From Alphaproteobacteria bacterium UBA3650 (GTDB lineage Bacteria > Pseudomonadota > Alphaproteobacteria > CAAHEQ01 > UBA3637): DNA of 11,552 nucleotides. The stretch is from NCBI GenBank assembly GCA_002373815.1, contig DFKH01000017.1, positions 1-11,552 on the forward strand, given 5' to 3'. The notes beneath the pieces are model-generated. The model searched no databases, was not told where the DNA came from, and saw only the letters and a program-made list of their open reading frames with translations. Positions within the stretch are counted from its first letter, which is position 1; every line of letters begins with the position of its first letter. The translations under genes and the position numbers were made by a program. Shown here one piece after another: positions 6,312 to 11,552 of this stretch.

Positions 6312-8894
6312 ATGGATGAGACTAAACCTTATCGATTCCCGACCGAATTTGCCGCCATGGTTGAAGCCAGGCGATTAGCAAGTTTTCGAGATGATGATAA
6401 TTTACTGGCAGTTTATGCTTCTTCAAAAATTAAAGTATTACCTTATCAAATAGCCGCGGCTCGTTTTGCCTTGCGATCCAGGTTGATTAAAGGTTGCATT
6501 TTATGTGATGAAGGATCACTCGGTAAAACTTATGAGGCTTTGCTTGTAGTGGCTCAACGTTGGTACGAGGGAAAAGAACATATTTTGGTTGTCTTGCCCC
6601 AAAACCTTATGACACAATGGCAACAAAAACTTGATGAAGAGTTCACCTTGCCGGTTATCAAATGGGCCGAATATACTGCCGATAGCAAAGGCATTTGCCT
6701 TGTCACATACGATGATGTTATCCGTGAGGCAGAAAAAGTCAAAAGCATTCGTTGGGATTTGGCCGTATTTGATGAGGCTGACACATTGTTCAAGCCGGAT
6801 AATAAATCAGTTATAACCCTTAAAGAGGCAGTTGGCGATGCTTTCAAACTGCTCCTAACGCCAACGCCGATCACCATGAGTATTATGGATATCTATGGCC
6901 TTATTCATTTTATTGATGAAAGTGTTTTGCCGGATCCTGACAGCTTTTATCGCCGATATTTTAGAAAGCCAGAAAACTATCCCGAATTATCAAATTGGGT
7001 ATCACAATTTGCCTTTAGAACGCTTAAAAGCCAGGCCAGCCAATATGTCAATTTTACTAGACGTTTGCCAATTGTTCTGAATTATTCCCCAAAAGACGAT
7101 GAAAAAATGATATATAATCTGACCGAAAAATATCTTAATTTAGCTGAAAAACAGGCTTATCCGCAAATGGATAACTATCAGTTAAGCTTGATGTTCTACC
7201 ACATTTTGGCCTCATCACCGCAGGCTTTTGCCTCAATGTTGAAAGCTCCGATTGAAAGAACTCTCGGCGATGAACGTGTGATTTTGGAATCAATGCGAGA
7301 TATGGCGGATAAAATTACCCAAACAGCTAAAATGGAAGAGCTTTTAAAGGCGGTTAAAACAACATTTACACACTTGAAATCGCGTAAAGAAACGCAAAAA
7401 GCAATAGTGTTTGTGGACAATCTTGCCACTGTGCCAGTTTTAGCTGATTTGCTAACCACCGCCGGATATAGCGTTATAAAGCATACCGAAGATAATGCTT
7501 TACCGCGTTTCAGAGCCGAAAAAGATTTGCAGATTTTAATTTGTAATGATGCTATGGCCAAAGGACTGGATATTGAATACTGTCCTGTGGTTATCAATTA
7601 TGATTTACTTTATAATGCTGTGGAAATGGAACAACGAATTTGTCGTTGCCACCGCCAAGGACAGCAATCAGATGTTTTGGTTATCAATCTTTTAAGTAAA
7701 GAAAATATATCGGATGTGCGTATTTTAGAGCTGATAAACAAGCGTACTTTACAGTTTGAAGGTATTTTCGGTATGTCTGATGATATTGTCGGCAATTTTG
7801 ATGTGAAATTGGAAGATGTATTGAAACAACGGCGCAGTTTAAGCGAAATTCGCTCAGATTTTGATGAAAATATGGAGGTAAATCGAGTTTCGAATGAAAA
7901 GATCGTTTCGGTTGCTGAGACCTCATTATTTACGACTTTTACAAAAGATATTGCCGAAAAAGTCACAGTATCCCCAAAATATATTGAAGAAAGGGCCGAA
8001 AAGATCAATAAAGATTTATGGGAAGTGGTTAAATTCTATTTTTCTGAAAATTGCCCAGAATACATTATTGATGACGAGAAGAAAACCCTGACCCTACCAG
8101 ATAGTGAAGAAGTTTCTAAATTATTCTATTATGATAGCGGCACACGCAATGTACCTTATGTGGGGCGGCGGAGTTATGGTATGTCAAAGGACTTTAAGCC
8201 AGCGGCTGGCAGGATTACTCTAACCTCAATTTTGGTCAAAGGTATTTTAAATGAAATTGCCTGTTCGGAAAAAGGAATCATAAAAGTTTGTAACAAATCA
8301 GAACAATCACTTATTCATTTTTATAATGTGGTTCTGCGTAATAAAAAAAGAAAATACCTTGCCGACTACGATATTCTGACTGGTAAGAATGAAAATGGAC
8401 AAATTTTGGATGAAAAAGAGTGCCTTAGAATTCTTAACCAACCTGCTGAGGATATTACAATAGAAGGTAGGAAAAATCCATACTGGCTTAAAACAGCGAC
8501 GGGATCCTCACGCGATTTATTAGACCCCCAAATCCAGCGCGACCTGAAAGAACGCTATGCCAACGAAAATGCCAGAAAGTTTGATGAGGATGTGGATTTA
8601 ATTAAATTAAGAGCTATCCGACAAAAGTCTGTTCTGGAACAAAATCTTTTAGAAGCTAAACAGGAGGCAAAAAAATTACGGGATTTAATGGCCGAAGCAA
8701 GAGATCGTTTGGTAGAGTTGAAACTTCAAAAACAATTAAACTTACAAGAAAAAGAGCTTAAACGCAAAGAAGAAGGCCTGTTCTTGGAACAAGCCCGAAT
8801 AGATGTTGCGGCTGAAGATGAAATAGACCTCATCAGAGGCGTTGACAGTATTGAGTTTGACCTTAGCCCGATTTTCAATGTTAGTATTAAGTAA
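6312..8894 (+). CDS. SNF2-like superfamily 2 helicase/translocase with C-terminal coiled coil
   Basis: Predicted ATP-driven DNA translocase of 860 aa. Motifs in order: CDEGSLGKT (motif I, 65-73), VVLPQNLMTQW (Ia, 93-103), FDEAD (II, 153-157), LTPTP (III, 182-186), IVFVDN (IV, about 375-380), AMAKGLDI (V, 414-421) and QRICRCHRQGQ (VI, 441-451). Motif VI and the overall order resemble SNF2/RapA-type proteins. Motif I lacks the usual DEMGLGKT middle (GS replaces MG), and motif III has TPTP in place of TATP/TGTP. Residues about 450-740 have no domain I can name. Residues about 740-835 are rich in K, E, L, Q and R in a heptad-like pattern, probably a long coiled coil for oligomerisation or partner binding. 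The ATG at 6312 follows the res stop by 2 nt; an in-frame TTG at 6282 would overlap res but has no ribosome binding site. No nuclease motif was seen. Co-transcription with mod-res suggests an accessory role in restriction, or a separate defence factor. Confidence 0.88.
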   Translation: MDETKPYRFPTEFAAMVEARRLASFRDDDNLLAVYASSKIKVLPYQIAAARFALRSRLIKGCILCDEGSLGKTYEALLVVAQRWYEGKEHILVVLPQNLMTQWQQKLDEEFTLPVIKWAEYTADSKGICLVTYDDVIREAEKVKSIRWDLAVFDEADTLFKPDNKSVITLKEAVGDAFKLLLTPTPITMSIMDIYGLIHFIDESVLPDPDSFYRRYFRKPENYPELSNWVSQFAFRTLKSQASQYVNFTRRLPIVLNYSPKDDEKMIYNLTEKYLNLAEKQAYPQMDNYQLSLMFYHILASSPQAFASMLKAPIERTLGDERVILESMRDMADKITQTAKMEELLKAVKTTFTHLKSRKETQKAIVFVDNLATVPVLADLLTTAGYSVIKHTEDNALPRFRAEKDLQILICNDAMAKGLDIEYCPVVINYDLLYNAVEMEQRICRCHRQGQQSDVLVINLLSKENISDVRILELINKRTLQFEGIFGMSDDIVGNFDVKLEDVLKQRRSLSEIRSDFDENMEVNRVSNEKIVSVAETSLFTTFTKDIAEKVTVSPKYIEERAEKINKDLWEVVKFYFSENCPEYIIDDEKKTLTLPDSEEVSKLFYYDSGTRNVPYVGRRSYGMSKDFKPAAGRITLTSILVKGILNEIACSEKGIIKVCNKSEQSLIHFYNVVLRNKKRKYLADYDILTGKNENGQILDEKECLRILNQPAEDITIEGRKNPYWLKTATGSSRDLLDPQIQRDLKERYANENARKFDEDVDLIKLRAIRQKSVLEQNLLEAKQEAKKLRDLMAEARDRLVELKLQKQLNLQEKELKRKEEGLFLEQARIDVAAEDEIDLIRGVDSIEFDLSPIFNVSIK

Positions 8895-8912
8895 TTGCTT
8901 AATTACGTGATT

Positions 8913-8940
8913 GGAACAATAAATATGGAGTTGTTTTTTT
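8913..8940 (+). terminator. Weak intrinsic-terminator-like hairpin after the restriction operon
   Basis: AACAA (8915-8919) can pair with TTGTT (8931-8935) across an 11-nt loop. Two G-U pairs (GG at 8913-8914) extend the stem to 7, and the T-run continues to 8940. It lies 18 nt past the helicase stop codon. The stem has a single G-C pair, so it is a weak candidate and is supported mainly by its position. Confidence 0.33.
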
Positions 8941-8958
8941 GAACGTGCTATTTTAGTG

Positions 8959-9000
8959 TTTGGCAATTTTTCATTTTGGAATTTGGCATGTTTTCATTTG
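8959..9000. repeat. Imperfect direct repeat, two 19-nt copies with a 23-nt period
   Basis: Copies at 8959-8977 and 8982-9000 both begin TTTGGCA and share TTTTCATTT, matching at 16 of 19 positions. A further TTTGG occurs at 9005-9009. The function is unknown; it may be a remnant of a tandem duplication or binding sites for a protein. Confidence 0.5.
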
Positions 9001-9001
9001 A

Positions 9002-9047
9002 TAATTTGGAGAAATTTTAATTCGTTGGTTGGAATATTCCCAAATTA
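9002..9047. repeat. Inverted repeat enclosing a 10-bp palindrome
   Basis: TAATTTGG at 9002-9009 and CCAAATTA at 9040-9047 are perfect inverted 8-nt arms. Inside the spacer, and overlapping the right arm by one base, is the perfect palindrome GGAATATTCC (9031-9040). No T-run follows directly, so a terminator is unlikely. It could be a protein-binding site or chance in AT-rich DNA. Confidence 0.35.
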
Positions 9048-9192
9048 ATACATTATTTCTTCAATTTCTCGTATTATTTACTGAATATAATTTGAATTCT
9101 AAGCATTCATTGTGTCGTATTAAACACTAAACGAAAGGAAAAACACAAAAACGCAAACTAAACATCAACTTTCTATGCTATTGTAAAAGGGT

Positions 9193-9216
9193 AAAAAAGT
9201 ATATTAGCTAATACTT
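9193..9216 (-). terminator. Intrinsic-terminator-like hairpin after the minus-strand operon
   Basis: On the minus strand AAGTAT (9216-9211) pairs with ATACTT (9202-9197) across an 8-nt loop, and the stem runs straight into six T residues (9198-9193). It lies 15 nt past the stop codon at 9232. Inside is the perfect palindrome TATTAGCTAATA (9202-9213 region), which gives an alternative fold. The stem is short and AT-rich, but the position and T-run fit a terminator of the STAS/ATPase operon. Confidence 0.45.
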
Positions 9217-9231
9217 ACTACGTTTTGTAAG

Positions 9232-9687
9232 TTATTTCAGACTTTCAATTTTTTCTTTAAGAGCAGATATATTTTTAATAATAGTATCACATTTGTTTAT
9301 GTCACAAACTCTTGTTTTTGTTTCAAAAGACCCTCCTGTTATTAACTTATTTAAATCCACATAGTCATTGGTTTGAATTTTATGAATTTCTTGTTGTTTA
9401 ATAGACTTGAAGGTATTATCATGTAATCCTTTTAATAAAAATTTTATATCCTCAAAATCTGATTTAATATTAATTTCAAGCATTTTTTGATATCCTGGGG
9501 TCATACTCTGTTTTCCCCAATACTCGCACGACTTCCCCCTTATACCATCAAGTTTAGAAAGAAGTGTGTCCAGTTTTATTCTTTTATCATTTGTTGATAA
9601 TTGGTGTCTCGTTATAAAAAAAGTAATAACAGCAATTACAATTTGAATAATAATTCCTGCAAGAGAAATCCAGTTGTCCGTAGTCAT
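9232..9687 (-). CDS. Unknown small protein with one N-terminal membrane helix, third gene of the STAS/ATPase operon
   Basis: I do not recognise this 151-aa family. Residues about 7-26 (ISLAGIII to FFIT) form one strongly hydrophobic helix right at the N-terminus, followed by RHQL and a charged, mainly helical soluble part (27-151). The last 20 residues (NISALKEKIESLK) look coiled-coil prone. There is no cleavable signal peptide pattern. Three cysteines (about residues 54, 128 and 133) are present without an obvious metal-site spacing. The start is well supported: AGGAG lies 7 nt upstream and the ATG overlaps the TGA of the previous gene by 4 nt, which implies coupled translation and a shared function. 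In this context it may be the membrane-located output or sensor of the STAS/ATPase pair. That role is inference. Confidence 0.82.
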   Translation of the reverse strand: MTTDNWISLAGIIIQIVIAVITFFITRHQLSTNDKRIKLDTLLSKLDGIRGKSCEYWGKQSMTPGYQKMLEINIKSDFEDIKFLLKGLHDNTFKSIKQQEIHKIQTNDYVDLNKLITGGSFETKTRVCDINKCDTIIKNISALKEKIESLK

Positions 9688-10016
9688 TTAGTTTCTCCTT
9701 TCGCTTCTTCCAAGATACTGTTTATTGTAGGAATCAAAGTTGGATCATCGTGACAAATCAATTTTAATTTTTGCATTAAAGTCGACAAACTGATTTTTTT
9801 ACTTCTTACCATTTCTCCAAAAGCTTCATCCCAAAAAGATGCTCCAATGCCATCTAATCCATCAAGAATAATTTCTACTGTATCAATTTGATCATTCAAT
9901 AGAGCGGGTAATAAAAAATCTTCTCGAAAAACTTCTCCTGTGTAATTTCCATGTATACGATATCTACCTGCTGGAGCAGAACTAAAGTCCTTTGCAATAT
10001 TTATAATTTTATTCAT
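9684..10016 (-). CDS. STAS-like domain protein of the DUF4325 type
   Basis: A 110-aa cytoplasmic protein made of one domain. The pattern FSSAPAGRYRIHGNYTGEVF (residues 11-30), then FREDFLLPAL, then LDGLDGIGASFWDEAFG (51-67) matches my memory of the DUF4325 STAS-like family, which is commonly encoded beside a GHKL ATPase. In classical STAS anti-anti-sigma proteins a conserved Ser in the equivalent D-x-x-G-S loop is phosphorylated by the partner kinase. Ser60 here is the corresponding candidate, by analogy only. The start at 10016 is chosen over an in-frame ATG at 10043, which would lie inside the upstream gene, because GAGGA (10026-10022) sits 5 nt before it. That ribosome binding site overlaps the stop of the ATPase gene. 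The TGA stop overlaps the ATG of the membrane protein. Probable role: switchable binding partner of the ATPase. Confidence 0.85.
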   Translation of the reverse strand: MNKIINIAKDFSSAPAGRYRIHGNYTGEVFREDFLLPALLNDQIDTVEIILDGLDGIGASFWDEAFGEMVRSKKISLSTLMQKLKLICHDDPTLIPTINSILEEAKGETK

Positions 10017-10021
10017 TTTTT

Positions 10022-10026
10022 TCCTC
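10022..10026 (-). promoter_or_regulatory. Ribosome binding site that decides the start of the DUF4325-type gene
   Basis: GAGGA on the minus strand, 5 nt before ATG 10016 and overlapping the stop codon of the upstream ATPase gene (10027-10025). The overlap suggests translational coupling of the pair. Confidence 0.65.
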
Positions 10027-11053
10027 ACAATTCTAATTGCCATTCAATTAATGTTCCCTGTATATCATATTTGTTTAAATATGATCTTTTTTCAATTCCT
10101 GTATTAATTTTCTTTGTTATGGTATAAGTTCCTTTTCCACTGGTAATTCTAACATATCCATTTTTGTTATAAGATTGTACATAATCTATAATCTGCGGTA
10201 ATCCTTTTCCCCTGTGTCTCTTACCGGTAGAAGATTTTCCTGCTTTTGTTGCGACCTCAATAATATGATCATCAGGATCAAACAAACTTAGCATCTTTCC
10301 AAACAGATTTGGGTAAACTTTAGGAAGTGATTTTGGAATTCCTATACCTTGATCAAAAAACATAAAATTTAAAGTATTTTCATTTTTGTTTAACGAAGCT
10401 GAAAGCCACCACATTTTTTCTTTTAATTTTGAATTTTCTATAAAATCGTCAGGATATCCATGATATAATGCATTATCCATTGCTTCAGTAATGGCAATTT
10501 GGAGCTTTTTTTCATTTGGAACACCTGAAATAACTTGTTTTATTACTTCTCTATATTCCTTTGGTTTTTCGCCATTTATTGAATCGCCCGAAATGAATTT
10601 AAAAAATCTAATGTCACTGTTGTATTCAGCATTTAAAAAATCTTTAGGAATATTAGGTATATTTAATAATTCAAACATTCCCATATCTCTCAAAAGGAAT
10701 TTAATATTTGTATTCCATTTGTGAAAATCTATTACTTTTAATCTATTTCTTCTTCCTCGAATAATCGACATTCTATTGAGTTCGGAAGCAAATACAAGAG
10801 CAGATCCTGGTGTTATGCTTTCGATCCCTTTAAAATCAACATAAAGTAAGCACCTTATGTCGTCAGAATTTGCTCGGATATCATTAAAAAATCTTAACGT
10901 ATCTTCATTATCTAAATTTAAAATTTTTGGAGCAATTATTTTTTTATAATATAATTTTTTATAGGGTGTTTTTTTTCTGTGTTCCCGTCGATGCAAAATT
11001 TTTTTTGCTCGCCGAAGAAGATAAATTTTGTGTTTTATTGTTAACTTTTTCAT
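10025..11053 (-). CDS. STAS-like / GHKL (HATPase) fusion protein, RsbW-like
   Basis: Predicted cytoplasmic ATP-binding switch protein of 342 aa. Residues 1-40 are extremely basic (many K and R), possibly binding nucleic acid or membrane lipid. Residues about 42-135 look like a degenerate STAS domain, with LYVDFKGIESITPGSALVF at 70-88. Residues about 165-320 form a GHKL ATPase: N-box TEAMDNALYHG (Glu190, Asn194), G1 box FDQGIGIP (233-240) and G2 box RHRGKGLPQI (279-288). The N-box, DxGxG and G2 glycines are intact, so ATP binding is expected. There is no histidine-kinase dimerisation domain or phospho-acceptor His, so this is closer to RsbW/SpoIIAB-type serine kinases/anti-sigma factors than to a sensor kinase. 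The start ATG at 11053 has GGAAA upstream. It is the first gene of a three-gene operon. The output (sigma factor, membrane effector or other) is unknown. Confidence 0.87.
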   Translation of the reverse strand: MKKLTIKHKIYLLRRAKKILHRREHRKKTPYKKLYYKKIIAPKILNLDNEDTLRFFNDIRANSDDIRCLLYVDFKGIESITPGSALVFASELNRMSIIRGRRNRLKVIDFHKWNTNIKFLLRDMGMFELLNIPNIPKDFLNAEYNSDIRFFKFISGDSINGEKPKEYREVIKQVISGVPNEKKLQIAITEAMDNALYHGYPDDFIENSKLKEKMWWLSASLNKNENTLNFMFFDQGIGIPKSLPKVYPNLFGKMLSLFDPDDHIIEVATKAGKSSTGKRHRGKGLPQIIDYVQSYNKNGYVRITSGKGTYTITKKINTGIEKRSYLNKYDIQGTLIEWQLEL

Positions 11054-11084
11054 TGCTTTTCCGTGATAATCTAGGCTAATATTA

Positions 11085-11113
11085 TTGATAGCACATTAAC
11101 ACGAAAAAATCAA
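11085..11113 (-). promoter_or_regulatory. Candidate promoter of the STAS/ATPase operon
   Basis: On the minus strand TTGATT (11113-11108) and TATCAA (11090-11085) are 17 nt apart, each matching the sigma70 consensus at four of six positions. It is placed 32 nt before the ATPase start. This is the only properly spaced pair I found in the short gap 11054-11131, but the AT-rich background weakens it. Confidence 0.35.
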
Positions 11114-11120
11114 TTTTTTC
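11103..11120. repeat. Perfect inverted repeat between the right-flank genes and the STAS/ATPase operon
   Basis: GAAAAAAT (11103-11110) and ATTTTTTC (11113-11120) are perfect 8-nt arms with a 2-nt spacer. It lies 12 nt past the stop of the 65-aa gene and overlaps the candidate -35 box of the next operon. It may be a weak terminator (the 3' arm is a T-run on either strand) or an operator. Confidence 0.45.
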
Positions 11121-11131
11121 TTGAAAAATAT

Positions 11132-11329
11132 TTAGCTTACCTCAAACCATTTCATGCAGGTGGCAAGTAAATGGTCGTAATTGCCGGAGGTGGCTTCGGC
11201 GTAAAAAGCATCGCGTTCTTCTCGGCTCAGACCGGCTTGACGCATGGCTCTTAAACAGATACCTAGGATATTAAAGGCGTTGCCATCTTTACCGGTCAGC
11301 TGAACAGTAATATCAGGATATTTTGGCAT
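11132..11329 (-). CDS. Small conserved-looking protein of unknown function, 65 aa
   Basis: The protein starts MPKYPDITVQLTGKDGNAF and ends KWFEVS. It resembles a short hypothetical family I recall from phages and accessory regions of bacterial genomes, with no assigned function. Pattern: a beta-strand-like start (DITVQLTG), a helix with GICLRAMRQAG, then EERDAFYAEATSGNYDHLL. There is no membrane segment. The start at 11329 is chosen because GGAGAAG (11340-11334) lies just upstream. An in-frame ATG at 11398 would add 23 residues but lies deep inside the overlapping upstream gene. The gene overlaps the end of that upstream frame by 17 nt and is probably translated from the same message. Base composition is less AT-rich by eye than the neighbouring STAS/ATPase operon, so it likely belongs to another segment. 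Confidence 0.75.
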   Translation of the reverse strand: MPKYPDITVQLTGKDGNAFNILGICLRAMRQAGLSREERDAFYAEATSGNYDHLLATCMKWFEVS

Positions 11330-11552
11330 GACGCTTCTCCATTTTTTCAAGTTCTCTAAATATGTCAAGACGGCGCTTGGCCGCCTCTTTGCTGACAAAA
11401 ATCATGACTCCACCTTGTTTTGAGGACATCAAACAGATGAGAAGTTCAATACCTTCTTCCTTGAGAGTATTGTGGGCTTCATGAAATATCTGTCCGCATT
11501 CTTTTAGACGCTCCTTAGGTATTTTACAGTATTTTCTTCTCTTCGGGCCAAG
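11313..11552 (-). CDS. Partial small charged protein, N-terminus beyond the right edge
   Basis: An open frame enters from the right edge and runs 79 codons to a TGA at 11315-11313. The visible protein reads LGPKRRKYCKIPKERLKEC at its cut start and ends with ELEKMEKRHAKIS. It is rich in Lys, Glu and Arg, and the middle EGIELLICLMSSKQGGVMIF looks like a small alpha/beta core; it is not a membrane helix. It contains in-frame ATGs, but none has a clear ribosome binding site, so the true start is probably outside the window. Its end overlaps the start of the 65-aa gene by 17 nt and includes that gene's ribosome binding site, as in a coupled operon. Function unknown. Confidence 0.6.
   Translation of the reverse strand, partial: LGPKRRKYCKIPKERLKECGQIFHEAHNTLKEEGIELLICLMSSKQGGVMIFVSKEAAKRRLDIFRELEKMEKRHAKIS
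11334..11340 (-). promoter_or_regulatory. Ribosome binding site that decides the start of the 65-aa gene
   Basis: GGAGAAG on the minus strand ends 4 nt before ATG 11329, with the GGAG core 7 nt away. It favours this start over the upstream in-frame ATG at 11398. Confidence 0.65.

Larger units (their letters stand above)
8895..9231. other. Convergent intergenic region, no gene seen
   Basis: This AT-rich gap of 337 nt lies between the 3' ends of the two operons. I found no open frame with a ribosome binding site and no tRNA or recombinase site. It holds two weak terminator-like hairpins, a 19-nt imperfect direct repeat, an 8-nt inverted repeat with a 30-nt spacer, and the palindrome GGAATATTCC at 9031-9040. 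These small elements are listed separately where they can be supported. Confidence 0.7.

Noticed and set aside
533..8894. DISARM-type system because of an adenine methyltransferase with a SNF2-like helicase
   Set aside because: The methyltransferase is a type III Mod followed by a clear Res nuclease. I see no drmA, drmB or phospholipase-D-like drmC protein in the window.
8959..9047. CRISPR array
   Set aside because: There are only two imperfect 19-nt copies with a 4-nt gap, no spacers of normal length and no cas genes.
10025..11053. Two-component sensor histidine kinase
   Set aside because: GHKL ATP-binding boxes are present, but there is no dimerisation/phospho-acceptor histidine domain, no membrane sensor segment and no response regulator gene. 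An RsbW-like switch protein fits better.
331..11131. Integrase, transposase, tRNA attachment site or flanking direct repeats of a mobile element
   Set aside because: No recombinase or transposase frame and no tRNA are present. I could not find matching repeats in the 331-520 and 11054-11131 borders, so island status rests on gene content and composition only.

Overview
The window is an accessory stretch of an AT-rich bacterial chromosome. It looks like a defence-type island between two ordinary flanks. Genes use ATG starts with GGAG/AGGAG-type ribosome binding sites, and the left flank encodes a standard low-molecular-weight protein-tyrosine phosphatase. The general look suggests a low-GC Gram-negative bacterium, perhaps a proteobacterium, but no marker gene here fixes the taxon.

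Layout: (1) 1-330, minus strand: N-terminal 110 codons of the phosphatase, cut by the window edge. (2) 331-532: divergent intergenic region with a candidate promoter and a nested AT-rich inverted repeat. (3) 533-8894, plus strand: a tightly packed four-gene operon. It holds a type III modification methyltransferase (mod), a one-pass membrane protein of unknown function, the type III restriction subunit (res: helicase plus PD-(D/E)XK nuclease), and a SNF2-like helicase with a long C-terminal coiled coil. Junctions are 6 nt apart, a 4-nt overlap, and 2 nt apart. (4) 8895-9231: convergent gene-free region with small imperfect repeats and two weak terminator-like hairpins. (5) 9232-11053, minus strand: a second compact operon, more AT-rich by eye. 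It encodes a STAS-like/GHKL ATPase fusion protein, a small STAS-like protein of the DUF4325 type, and a short protein with one N-terminal membrane helix. (6) 11132-11552, minus strand: two small overlapping genes, the upstream one cut by the right edge.

How the parts may work together: Mod recognises and methylates a short asymmetric site. Mod plus Res form the ATP-dependent restriction complex. The membrane protein and the SNF2-like helicase are co-transcribed additions whose roles cannot be read from sequence. The second operon has the parts of a partner-switch: a GHKL ATPase and STAS partners of the RsbW/RsbV type, linked by translational overlap to a membrane protein. No sigma factor or other known output is visible. 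This three-gene module beside a restriction system is the best candidate here for an undescribed signalling or defence system. That role is inference from domain logic and neighbourhood.
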